Source: Jiella soli (lineage in GTDB: Bacteria > Pseudomonadota > Alphaproteobacteria > Rhizobiales > Rhizobiaceae). Taken from it: DNA of 64,000 bases. Position 1 is the stretch's first letter. Each line of letters begins with the position of its first letter. The stretch covers positions 169,988 to 233,987 of the forward strand of contig NZ_JAJAVB010000032.1 in NCBI RefSeq assembly GCF_020615385.1, written 5' to 3'. This document shows positions 26,778 to 35,198 of this stretch, piece after piece. A program made the translations under genes and the position numbers. The notes beneath the pieces were generated by a model that saw only the letters and a list, made by a program, of their open reading frames with translations, was not told the origin of the DNA and did not search any database.

Positions 26778-28279
26778 CACGCGGCCCTCGACGAAATGCC
26801 GGAGATCGCCTGGATCAGATTGTCCTCGTTGACCTCCTCGGCGGTGAATTCTCGCATGATCCGGCCGTGATACATGGCGATGACGCGGTCCGAGACGTGC
26901 AGCACCTCCGGCATTTCCGACGAGATCACGATGACGGCGAGGCCGGCCCGGGCGAGTTCGCGCAGGAGATTGTGGATCTCGGCCTTCGAGCCGACATCGA
27001 TGCCGCGTGTCGGTTCGTCGACGATCAGGACCTTCGGGTCCATCGCCAGCCACTTGCCGATGACGATCTTCTGCTGGTTGCCGCCCGACAGATTTTTGGC
27101 CGGGGTCTTGGGGGTGGGAGCCTTGATCGCCAGCCGGTCGCGGTATCGCTCGTAGATCTCGCCTTCGTGGCTGCCGGAGACGAAGGGGCCGCGCGACAAA
27201 CCCGCCACCTGCGGCATCGTCATGTTGTCGCGGCAGCTCATGCCGAGGACCAGCCCCTGTTCCTTGCGGTTTTCCGGGACGAGCGAGATCCCCTTGGCGA
27301 TCGCCTCGACCGGCGAGGCGATCCGTGTCGTCTGCCCGTCGATCAGGATTTCGCCGGCGCTCGGCGCTCTGAGGCCGAACAGCGTCTCGGCGATCTCGGT
27401 GCGTCCGGCCCCGACAAGGCCGTAGAAGCCGACCACCTCGCCGCGGCGGACCGAAAAACTCACATCCTCGAACAGACCGCGGCAGGACAGATGCCGCACT
27501 TCCAGCGCGGTCTCCCCGTGCCCGGCCGCGGCGGCGTTGCGCGAGTAATCGAGCGAGCGGCCGATCATCGCCTGGGTAACCGCATCCTCGTCGGTCGCGG
27601 CGGTGACCAGCGTGCCGCGACAGGCGCCGTCCCGCAGGACCGTGATGCGGTCGGAGATGGTGAAGATCTCCTCCATGCGGTGCGAGATATAGACGATCCC
27701 GACACCTTGCGACTTCAGATCGCGGATGACGTCGAAGAGGACGACCTTCTCGGCGTCGGTGAGCGAGGCGGTCGGTTCGTCGAAGACGACGGCCTTGGCG
27801 TCGACGGTGAGCGCCCTGGCGATCTCGACCATCTGCTTCTTGGCGATCGACAGCTTCGCGACCTTGGTCTCGGGAGAAAAGTCGCAGTTGAGGCGGGCGA
27901 GGATCTCGCCGGCCCTCGCATGCAGCGTCTTCCAGTCGACGCGGCCGAAGCGCTTCCTCGGCAGTTCTCCGAGGAAGATGTTTTCGGCCGCCGTCATCTC
28001 CTCGGCAAGGCTGAGCTCCTGGTGGATCAGCACGACGCCGTTCGCCTTCGCCTCGAGGGGCGTGCGCTGCACGACGCGCCGCTCCTCGATGAAGATCGCG
28101 CCCTCGTCCGGCTGGTGCATGCCGGCCAGGACCTTCATCAAGGTCGACTTGCCGGCACCGTTTTCGCCGAGGAGGGCGTGGACCTCTGCGGGCAGCACGG
28201 AGAAGCTGACGCCATCCAGCGCACGCACGCCGGGAAAGGTCTTGACGATGCCTTCGAGGCGCAGGGCAGGGCGGGTCAT
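26777..28279 (-). CDS. sugar ABC transporter ATPase, RbsA-type (double domain)
   Basis: ATPase of 500 residues with two nucleotide-binding domains, as in CUT2 importers. The first has GENGAGKST and VVFDEPTASLT; the second has the degenerate P-loop GLVGAGRTE, signature NLSGGNQQK and LIVDEPTRGIDVG. It starts at 28279, overlapping the permease stop as ATGA. An apparent 1026-residue frame through the permease genes is only the absence of stops in high-GC DNA. Energises import with the two permeases and the binding protein at 31242. Confidence 0.92.
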   Translation of the reverse strand: MTRPALRLEGIVKTFPGVRALDGVSFSVLPAEVHALLGENGAGKSTLMKVLAGMHQPDEGAIFIEERRVVQRTPLEAKANGVVLIHQELSLAEEMTAAENIFLGELPRKRFGRVDWKTLHARAGEILARLNCDFSPETKVAKLSIAKKQMVEIARALTVDAKAVVFDEPTASLTDAEKVVLFDVIRDLKSQGVGIVYISHRMEEIFTISDRITVLRDGACRGTLVTAATDEDAVTQAMIGRSLDYSRNAAAAGHGETALEVRHLSCRGLFEDVSFSVRRGEVVGFYGLVGAGRTEIAETLFGLRAPSAGEILIDGQTTRIASPVEAIAKGISLVPENRKEQGLVLGMSCRDNMTMPQVAGLSRGPFVSGSHEGEIYERYRDRLAIKAPTPKTPAKNLSGGNQQKIVIGKWLAMDPKVLIVDEPTRGIDVGSKAEIHNLLRELARAGLAVIVISSEMPEVLHVSDRVIAMYHGRIMREFTAEEVNEDNLIQAISGISSRAA

Positions 28280-29265
28280 GCTCGGATCTCCTCGGTGCCG
28301 CGGCGGTTCAGCTGCTTGTCCAGGAACAAAACGGCGATCAGGATCACGCCCAGGATCACGAGGACGAAAAAGGCCGGCACCTGCATCAGGTTCATGCCGT
28401 TGCGCAGGATGCCGATGGCGAGCACCCCGCCGACCGTGCCGACGATGTTGCCGGCGCCGCCGGCGAGCTTCACTCCGCCCAGGACCACCGCGGTGATCGT
28501 CCAGAGTTCGTATTCGCGGCCGAGATTGGGGGTGGAGGCGCCCATCTGCGTCGACAGCGCGACGCCCGCCAGCGCCGCGAAGAAGCCGACGATGACGAAG
28601 TTGACGACCATGTGCGGCCCGACCCGGATGCCGGCATTGACGGCGGCCTCGCGATTGCCGCCGACGGCATAGGTGTTGCGGCCGTGGACTGTGCGCGACA
28701 GGAGGAAATGGGTTGCGGCGGCAAACAGGATGAAGAGTGCCGCCAGCGTCGGCAGCGGCCCGATCGCGCTGGCGCCGAAGTCCGAATAGAGGAAGTTCAT
28801 CGCGTAGAAGGACTGTTCGCCCGTATAGATGAAGACGAGGCCGCGCACGCCGAGCATGGCGCCGAGCGTGACGATGAAGGCGTCGACGCCGGTCTTCCAG
28901 ACGATCACCCCGTTCAGCGCGCCGAGGAGGGCGCCGGCGGCAAGGGCGGCGAGGACCGCCGGCAGGATCGCGAAGTCGCCCCAGGCCGAGAACATCTCCC
29001 AGCTCTGGATGTCGACGGCGAGCGAGGCGGCGAGAGCGACGACCGCGCCGACCGAGAGGTCGATATTGCCATTGATCATCACCAGCGTCATGCCGAGGGC
29101 GATCAGTCCGATCGTCGAGGTCTGGACGAGGATGTTCTCGAAATTCGCCAGGGCGAAGAAATGGTCGGCCGAGAGGCTGAAGAATACGAAGATGATGACG
29201 ACGAAGCCCCAGATCGGGTTGGCGGCGATCCAGCGGCCGGCACTGGAGGCGATTGCGGTGCTCAT
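28276..29265 (-). CDS. sugar ABC transporter permease, RbsC-type
   Basis: Permease of 329 residues with eight or more hydrophobic segments and the CUT2 motif GMTLVMINGNIDLSVGAVVALAA. The start MSTAIASS at 29265 has GAAGGA upstream and is preferred to a TTG six codons earlier. Pairs with the permease at 29341 to form the channel. Confidence 0.9.
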   Translation of the reverse strand: MSTAIASSAGRWIAANPIWGFVVIIFVFFSLSADHFFALANFENILVQTSTIGLIALGMTLVMINGNIDLSVGAVVALAASLAVDIQSWEMFSAWGDFAILPAVLAALAAGALLGALNGVIVWKTGVDAFIVTLGAMLGVRGLVFIYTGEQSFYAMNFLYSDFGASAIGPLPTLAALFILFAAATHFLLSRTVHGRNTYAVGGNREAAVNAGIRVGPHMVVNFVIVGFFAALAGVALSTQMGASTPNLGREYELWTITAVVLGGVKLAGGAGNIVGTVGGVLAIGILRNGMNLMQVPAFFVLVILGVILIAVLFLDKQLNRRGTEEIRA

Positions 29266-29340
29266 GTCGGATCCTTCTTCCAAGGAATTCGGCTTTTCGC
29301 CCGGCGACGGCGGAGGTGACCTGCTCGTCGCCGAGCGCGT

Positions 29341-30372
29341 TCAGGCGATCGGCGACCAGAGCCGCCCGCGCTTGGCCGCGACGTCGAGCCACACGGCGAG
29401 GATGATGACGATCCAGGTGACGATCCACTGGACGTAGTAGGGATAGCCGAGGAGCAGGAGGCCGTTCTGGATGAAGCCGAGGATCAGGACGCCGACCACG
29501 GTCTTCAGGATGTTGCCGGAGCCGCCGAGCAGCGAGGTGCCGCCGAGGATGACGCCGGCGAGCACCATCAGCTCGTAGCCCTGGCCGACATTGTTCTGCG
29601 ATCCCATCACCCGCGAGCCGAGAATCACGGCGGCGATCCCGACGCAGAAGGCGGAGATCAGATAGGTGGAGAACACCACCCGGCCGCGGCGGATTCCGGA
29701 GAACACCGCCGTCGTCGGATTGCCGCCGACGGCATAGACCCAGCGGCCGAAAGGCGTGCGCGCCAGGACGATCTGCATGAGCGCGGCGAGCCCCAGGAAG
29801 ATCACGATCGGCGTCGCGATGCCGAAGACGTAGCCGCGGCCGAAGACGGCGAACCAAGTCGTCTGCTGATCGGCGACGTCGACATTCTGGCCGCCGGAAT
29901 AGATCAGCGTGATCCCCTGGATCGCCGACAGCATGCCGAGCGTGACGATCAGCGAGTTCAGCCGGACATAGCCGACGAGGAAGCCGTTGACGGCGCCCAG
30001 GACGAGGGTCGCGGCGAGCATTACCAGGATGGCCGGTCCCGGCCCGATCTTGTCGTGCAGATCGACGACCATGACGGTGGCGAAGGACAGCATGGAGCCC
30101 ACCGACAGGTCCAGATTGCCGCCGATCACGACCATGGTCACGCCGACCGCCATGACGCCGATTATCGCGGCCTGGCGCAGCACCGTCATCAGATTGTCGG
30201 GCGACAGGAAGCGGTCGGAGAACAGCGAGAAGCCGATCATGAAGACGACGAAGGCGATCAGGATGCCCTGGCCGGCGAGGAGGCCGACAATGGCATTGGT
30301 CCGGCGGGGTGTCTGGCGGGTTCCCGGCGTCTGGATCTTGGCGCGCATGGCGGTGGTCGGTTCGGTTGTCAT
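29341..30372 (-). CDS. sugar ABC transporter permease, RbsC-type
   Basis: Permease of 343 residues, CUT2 type (GVTMVVIGGNLDLSVGSMLSFAT; VYAVGGNPTTAVFSG). Residues 1-30 are a polar cytoplasmic leader. It starts inside the stop of the SDR gene (ATGA overlap). A 75-base gap separates it from the next permease. The two permeases are related but differ throughout. Confidence 0.9.
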   Translation of the reverse strand: MTTEPTTAMRAKIQTPGTRQTPRRTNAIVGLLAGQGILIAFVVFMIGFSLFSDRFLSPDNLMTVLRQAAIIGVMAVGVTMVVIGGNLDLSVGSMLSFATVMVVDLHDKIGPGPAILVMLAATLVLGAVNGFLVGYVRLNSLIVTLGMLSAIQGITLIYSGGQNVDVADQQTTWFAVFGRGYVFGIATPIVIFLGLAALMQIVLARTPFGRWVYAVGGNPTTAVFSGIRRGRVVFSTYLISAFCVGIAAVILGSRVMGSQNNVGQGYELMVLAGVILGGTSLLGGSGNILKTVVGVLILGFIQNGLLLLGYPYYVQWIVTWIVIILAVWLDVAAKRGRLWSPIA

Positions 30373-31163
30373 ACCAGCGCCATCCCGCCGTCGATCATGA
30401 CGATCTGTCCGGTCATGTAGTCGCTGTCGGATGAGGCGAGGAAGGTGGTCGTGCCGGTGATGTCGCCGGGGGTCGCGACGCGGCCGCGCAGGATGTCGGC
30501 GGAGAACTCCTCCATCGCCTGGCCGGGCCGCTCGGCGGCGCCGATCTCCATCAGGTCGCGGTCGACCGCTTCCCACATCTCGGTCGCCACGACCCCGGGC
30601 GCAAAGCCGGTGACGGTGATGTCGTGCTTGGCAAGGTCGCGGGCGCCGGACTGGGTGAGCGAGACGACCGCCCATTTCGAGGCGCAATAGGGGGCGACAT
30701 TGCCGAAGCCCTGCCGGCTGGCGATCGAGGCGGTGTTGATGATCTTGCCGCCGGTGCCCTGCGCGATCATCTGGCGGGCGGCTTCCTGCATGCCGATCAG
30801 CACGCCGAGCCCGTTGACGTCCATGATGAAGCGCCAATTGTCCTCGGTCACGTCGAGGAGGTTCATCGGCTTGTTGACGCCGGCATTGTTGAACGCGACG
30901 TCGAGCCGGCCGAAGCGCTCCACCACCGCTTCGATCATCGCCCGGACCTCATTGCGCTCGCGGACATCGACGCCGGCGCTCATCACGCCGCCGCCGTTCA
31001 CCGCCCGGCTGCGATTGGCCTCGGCGACCGCGGCGGCCTTTTCGGCGTTGAGATCGGCGAAGCAGACGCTGGCGCCCTCGGCGACCAGCGCCTCGCCGAT
31101 GGCTCGGCCGATTCCTTGCGCGGCGCCCGTCACCAGACAGACCCGGCCCGATACGCGACCCAT
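30369..31163 (-). CDS. short-chain dehydrogenase/reductase (sugar alcohol type)
   Basis: Classical SDR of 264 residues: TGAAQGIG, NNAGVN, NTASIAS and YCASK, with the C-terminal FLASSDSDYMTGQIVMIDGG. Probably oxidises a polyol or hydroxyketone with NAD(P). Located between the binding-protein and permease genes of the CUT2 operon. It is paralogous to the SDR at 34262 in the divergent operon (shared GVNKP, MQEAARQMIAQG and SSDSDYMTGQ), so the two may oxidise successive or stereoisomeric intermediates. Confidence 0.88.
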   Translation of the reverse strand: MGRVSGRVCLVTGAAQGIGRAIGEALVAEGASVCFADLNAEKAAAVAEANRSRAVNGGGVMSAGVDVRERNEVRAMIEAVVERFGRLDVAFNNAGVNKPMNLLDVTEDNWRFIMDVNGLGVLIGMQEAARQMIAQGTGGKIINTASIASRQGFGNVAPYCASKWAVVSLTQSGARDLAKHDITVTGFAPGVVATEMWEAVDRDLMEIGAAERPGQAMEEFSADILRGRVATPGDITGTTTFLASSDSDYMTGQIVMIDGGMALV

Positions 31164-31194
31164 CCCATCCTCCCATGCGAACAGTCGAAAGGCA

Positions 31195-31224
31195 GCCCCG
31201 CGCGGCGCTCGTGCCGTGCGGGGC
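31195..31224. other. stem-loop after the binding-protein gene
   Basis: GCCCCGCGCGGC at 31195-31206 and GCCGTGCGGGGC at 31213-31224 form a 12-bp stem with one wobble or mismatch and a 6-base loop, in the 78-base gap between the binding-protein stop and the SDR start. No T-tract. Likely message protection or partial termination, giving more binding protein than downstream products. Confidence 0.45.
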
Positions 31225-31241
31225 CATGGCCCGAACGCCGG

Positions 31242-32219
31242 TCAGAAGACCGGCTTGTCGAAGTCCTTCATGTTGGCCTGGGTGATCTTCGGCGTCTCGA
31301 AATAGTTGAGCTTCGGCACCTCCTCGCCCTTGACCACCGCGACCGCGGTCTTCAGCGCCGCCTCCGCGTCGTCGACCGGCGACTGGTAGATCGAGCCGTA
31401 ATATTCGCCGCGTTCCATCGCCTCGTAGCCGACGGAGAAGTTGGTCGCGCCGATGAAGGCGATGTCCTTGGCGCGGCCGGCGGCCTTGGCGGCGTTGAGC
31501 GCGCCGACCCCCATGTTGTCGTCGCCGGAATAGACGCCGTCGATCTTGTCGTACTTGACCAGGAAGTTCTCCATCACGCGCTGGGCCTTCTCGCGGTTCC
31601 AGTCGCCCGGCTGGGTCTCCATGATCTTGACGCCCGGGCAGGCGTCCGCCAGCCGGTCCTCGAAGCCCTTCTGGCGCTCGATCGCGGTGGTGTAGCCCGG
31701 CTGGCCGGAAATCTGCACGATCTGCCCCTCGGCCTTCGTCGGGTCCGCGCCGTCCTTGGCGAGCGCCTCGCACATCAACTCGGCGGCAGACGAGCCTTGC
31801 GTGATGTTGTTCGGCCCGGAGAAGGCGGCGATGAAGTCCATGCCCTCTTCGGCGATATTGGAATTGGTGATGACGACGGGGATGCCGGCCTGCTTGGCCT
31901 TGCGCACCGCCGGAACCACCGCCTTGCCGTTGGTCGGCCAGATGATGATCGCGTCGACCTTCTGCTGGATCAGATCCTGGATCTGAGCGATCTGCCGGGC
32001 GACGTCGCCGCCGGCATCGAGCACGACGACGTCGACATTCGGGTTCTCGTCGGCAGCCTTGATGAAGGCCTTCTCATAGGTCGTCTGGTAGCTGTCGACG
32101 CCGACATTGTTCTGCGTGATCCCGATGGTGATCTTGCCGTCCGCGGCGAGCGCGGCCCCGGCAAACGACAGCGTGGCGAGCGCGCTCGCGCCGACGAGAA
32201 CAGATTTCAGTGCGGTCAT
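31242..32219 (-). CDS. sugar ABC transporter substrate-binding protein, RbsB-type
   Basis: Periplasmic receptor of 325 residues: signal peptide MTALKSVLVGASALATLSFA ending ALA-AD, then a type-I periplasmic fold (DVVVLDAGGDVARQIAQIQD, GVYSGDDNMGVGALNA). ATG 32219 has GGGAGGAA 6 bases upstream. First gene of the leftward CUT2 operon; divergent from the winged-helix/binding-domain regulator. The ligand should be a monosaccharide, polyol or similar small compound. Confidence 0.92.
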   Translation of the reverse strand: MTALKSVLVGASALATLSFAGAALAADGKITIGITQNNVGVDSYQTTYEKAFIKAADENPNVDVVVLDAGGDVARQIAQIQDLIQQKVDAIIIWPTNGKAVVPAVRKAKQAGIPVVITNSNIAEEGMDFIAAFSGPNNITQGSSAAELMCEALAKDGADPTKAEGQIVQISGQPGYTTAIERQKGFEDRLADACPGVKIMETQPGDWNREKAQRVMENFLVKYDKIDGVYSGDDNMGVGALNAAKAAGRAKDIAFIGATNFSVGYEAMERGEYYGSIYQSPVDDAEAALKTAVAVVKGEEVPKLNYFETPKITQANMKDFDKPVF

Positions 32220-32345
32220 GGTGGTTCCTCCCATTGGACTGACCTCCGCCGGCTCTTGCCGGCGCCCATCGCAGCCTCCCAGCGGAAGCGACGGAATGTG
32301 ATCTGACGGCTGGATCATGACCCATCGGCAGCCGCGCAGATGTCG

Positions 32346-32386
32346 TAAAAATATCCAGAATGAACATAAAAATATCCGAAGTGAAG
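32346..32386. repeat. two direct repeats in the divergent control region (candidate operator)
   Basis: TAAAAATATCCAGAATGAAC at 32346-32365 is repeated as TAAAAATATCCGAAGTGAAG at 32367-32386, with a 21-base period, in an AT-rich patch inside the 219-base gap between the leftward CUT2 operon and the rightward regulator gene. A step of two helical turns suits a tandem-binding regulator, most simply the one encoded at 32439. Confidence 0.6.
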
Positions 32387-32438
32387 GTTTTCGCGGTACC
32401 GGCGCGGAGCCGAATTGGACATTTTCTGGAGAAGAGCG

Positions 32439-34250
32439 ATGGCGCGGCGATCGCAGACCCCAACCGGCGAGAAGCAAATCGTGAATTCGATGGCCCATCC
32501 AGCGCAGGCAGACAAGCGGCAGGTCGCGACCGCCCCGGCCATGCGCGGAGGCTATCTCGAGCACGACGCCGTCGGCAGCGCCATCGATTTGCTCAACGAT
32601 CTCGCCGTCGAACTCGACAGCCTGCTCGACGTCACCGCGATCAGTCCGCACCTCAGGATCGCGAGCCATGTCATGCTGTCGCATATCGAGGGGCGGCTGG
32701 TGACGCCGACCTCGGCGGTCGCGGCGGCCGGCGTTCCCTATGCGACGGCGGTCCGCCGGCTGAACGAACTGATCGATGCCGGCTTCATCGACCAGCGGCC
32801 GCGCACCCGGACCGGCAAGACCTTCACGCTGCATCCGAGCGGGGCGCTGATCGAACGCTGGACGGAATTCGCCCGCCGCCTGCCGCGGCTGATCGAGCGC
32901 TCGCTGGATCCGCGGGCCGACGAGGGCCGCGACTATTATTTCGGCCGGTCCTACCGCCAGACCACCATCGTTCCGCCGCCCCAGGCCCTGCCGCAGCCGC
33001 TGCAGCTGAGCGGCGGGCTGCGCATCCTGGTGCATGGCGATCCGACCTTCATGGTCATGGACACTTTGAAGCGGCAGTTCGAGCAGATCGTCGGCACGTC
33101 GATCTCGCAGCGGGCCTTCTCGATCGACCGTCTGCGTCTGGAGGCCCTGCGAAACGCCGAGCGGCCGACAAGCCGCTACGACATCGTCGCCGTCGACCTG
33201 CCCTGGATCGGCGAATTCGCGGAAAAGCACGTGTTGCAGCCGCTCGACCGGATCATGGACGTCGAGCGGCTCGATCCGGCCGACTTCCATACGGCGGGCT
33301 GGCAGGCGGCGCATTGGAAGGGGCGGCCCTATGGCGTCCCCGCGCAGACGACGCCCGAACTCCTGTTCTATCGCCGCGACCTCTTCGCGGAAGCCGGCCT
33401 GGAGCCGCCGAAGACGACCGACGAGCTGCTCGCCGCGGCCAGGCTGCTGCACGCCCCGGCGCAGGGGCGCTACGGCATCGCCTGGAACGCGGCGCGCGGC
33501 ACCGCCCTCGGCCACAGCTTCATGATGATCGCCGCCGATTTCGACCAGCCGATCGTCGCGATGCCGCGCAAGGCCGGCGGCTACGACGCGAGCGGGCTCG
33601 GCAGTCACCCGAGCCAATTGCTGATCGATTCTCCGGGCGGCCTGAAGGCGGCCGAGTTTCTCCTGGAGCTCCTGCGCTATTCGCCCCCCGACATCCTGTC
33701 GATGTCCTGGTACGAGCGGGTCCGGCCCTATGCCGCCGGCAACGTGGCGATGGCCTTCGGCTACACGCTTCTCGCCCCCTATTTCGAGATGGACGAGACC
33801 TCGCCGGCCCGCGAGACGACCGGCTATCTGCCGCATCCGAGCGCCAGCGGCATCGAACGGGTGGCGCCCGTCGGGGGCTATGTGCTGGGCATTCCGGCCA
33901 ATCTCGCGCCGGAGCGCCGGGAGGCGGTGGTGGAGGCGCTGACCCTCTTCACCTCGCCAGGCGCCCAGAAGCTCTACGTCCAGCACGGCAGCCGGACGCT
34001 GCCGCGCTATTCGGTCGGCGCCGACCCCGAGGTGCGCAAGCTGTCGCCGATCTTCGAGGCGGTGGACGGCATGAGCTGGCGGGACGAGCTGCAGTTCTGG
34101 CCGCGCCCGCCGATCCCGCAGATGTACCGGATCATCCAGATCTGCGGCGAGGAATTCCACGACATGCTGCGCGGCATCCAGACACCGCTTCAGGCGGTGC
34201 GCCGGGCGCAGGAACGCGCCGAAGAGGCCGTCAGAGACACAACGACATAG
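32439..34250 (+). CDS. cytoplasmic regulator: winged helix fused to a family-1 solute-binding-protein domain
   Basis: Protein of 603 residues. Residues about 73-140 form a MarR-like winged helix (LRIASHVMLSHIEGRLVTPT, AVRRLNELIDAGFIDQRP, TFTLHPSG). From about 194 to the end runs a type-1 extracellular solute-binding-protein domain (DIVAVDLPWIGEFAEKHVL, PYGVPAQTTPELLFYRRDLF, GYVLGIPANLAPERREAV). There is no signal peptide or membrane segment, so the binding domain must act in the cytoplasm as a ligand sensor. ATG 32439 has GGAGAAG upstream. It faces the CUT2 operon and leads the E1/E2 operon, so it probably controls both. E. coli SgrR has a comparable plan with a different binding-protein family. 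Confidence 0.8.
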   Translation: MARRSQTPTGEKQIVNSMAHPAQADKRQVATAPAMRGGYLEHDAVGSAIDLLNDLAVELDSLLDVTAISPHLRIASHVMLSHIEGRLVTPTSAVAAAGVPYATAVRRLNELIDAGFIDQRPRTRTGKTFTLHPSGALIERWTEFARRLPRLIERSLDPRADEGRDYYFGRSYRQTTIVPPPQALPQPLQLSGGLRILVHGDPTFMVMDTLKRQFEQIVGTSISQRAFSIDRLRLEALRNAERPTSRYDIVAVDLPWIGEFAEKHVLQPLDRIMDVERLDPADFHTAGWQAAHWKGRPYGVPAQTTPELLFYRRDLFAEAGLEPPKTTDELLAAARLLHAPAQGRYGIAWNAARGTALGHSFMMIAADFDQPIVAMPRKAGGYDASGLGSHPSQLLIDSPGGLKAAEFLLELLRYSPPDILSMSWYERVRPYAAGNVAMAFGYTLLAPYFEMDETSPARETTGYLPHPSASGIERVAPVGGYVLGIPANLAPERREAVVEALTLFTSPGAQKLYVQHGSRTLPRYSVGADPEVRKLSPIFEAVDGMSWRDELQFWPRPPIPQMYRIIQICGEEFHDMLRGIQTPLQAVRRAQERAEEAVRDTTT

Positions 34251-34261
34251 GGAGGCAGGAC

Positions 34262-35068
34262 ATGGGTCGCGAGCGCCTGAAGGGCAAGAACATTCTGATC
34301 ACCGGGGCGGCCCAGGGCATGGGCGCGACCAATGCGGAGCATTTCGCCGCGCAGGGCGCCAATGTCTGCCTCGGCGACATCAACGAGGCGGGCGTCGCGG
34401 CGGTCGCCGAGCGCATCAACGCTGCCGGCAACGGCCGGGCGATCGCCGTCAAGCTCGACGTTACCAAGCGCGAGGACAACGCGGCGGCGGTGAAGGCGCT
34501 GGTCGATGAATTCGGCTACATCAACGTCGCCCTGATGAATGCCGGCGTCAACAAGCCGAAGATGTTCATGGACATCGACGACGCCAATTGGGACATGATC
34601 ATGAACATCAACGCCAAGGGCATGCTCTATGGCATGCAGGAGGCGGCGCGCCAGATGATCGCGCAGGGACCGCGTGAGGAGGTCTACAAGATCATCAATG
34701 TCGGCTCGATCGTCTCGCGGACGGCGTTTCTCGACGTCATTCCCTATTCCTGCTCGAAATACTGCGCGCTGGCGCTGATCATCGGCGGTGCGAAGGCGCT
34801 CTGGCAGCACAACATCACCGTCAACGGCTATGCGCCGGGCGTGGTGCGCACCGAATTGTGGGAGCAGCTCGACAAGGATCTCGTCGCGATCGGCATGTTC
34901 GAGGAGGAGGGCCAGTCGATGGACCACCTCGCCAAGACGATGATCACCATGCAGCGCTATTCCTACCCCGACGACGTCAAGGGAACGGCGGCGTTCCTCG
35001 CCTCCTCGGACAGCGACTACATGACCGGCCAGCTCATCAGCATCGACGGCGGCATGATCATGCAGTGA
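34262..35068 (+). CDS. short-chain dehydrogenase/reductase
   Basis: Classical SDR of 268 residues: TGAAQGMG, MNAGVNKP, NVGSIVS and YSCSK, ending SDSDYMTGQLISIDGG. The start at 34262 lies 11 bases after the regulator stop with GGGAGGCAGG upstream. Paralogue of the SDR at 30369. Probably oxidises a hydroxyl on the imported compound or an intermediate; exact substrate unknown. Confidence 0.88.
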   Translation: MGRERLKGKNILITGAAQGMGATNAEHFAAQGANVCLGDINEAGVAAVAERINAAGNGRAIAVKLDVTKREDNAAAVKALVDEFGYINVALMNAGVNKPKMFMDIDDANWDMIMNINAKGMLYGMQEAARQMIAQGPREEVYKIINVGSIVSRTAFLDVIPYSCSKYCALALIIGGAKALWQHNITVNGYAPGVVRTELWEQLDKDLVAIGMFEEEGQSMDHLAKTMITMQRYSYPDDVKGTAAFLASSDSDYMTGQLISIDGGMIMQ

Positions 35069-35198
35069 CCGGTTTAGCCGACCACTGGGCCGGCCGCCGC
35101 CACAGACCCGACGACAATCCAGCCTCGTTCCCGCGCGCCGACCCGGCGCGAGCGCCCCCGTGCGCGCCGAGGAGCGAGCGCCCGACGGAGACGATCCG

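Noticed and set aside
26777-29857. Apparent 1026-residue fusion of ABC permease and ATPase
   Set aside because: Upstream of 28279 the frame is a Pro/Arg-rich shadow of the permease genes; the RbsA-type start with ATGA overlap is clear.
32360-35068. Apparent 902-residue frame ending in an SDR
   Set aside because: The part before 34262 is the antisense-like shadow of the fused regulator; the SDR has its own ribosome site and start.
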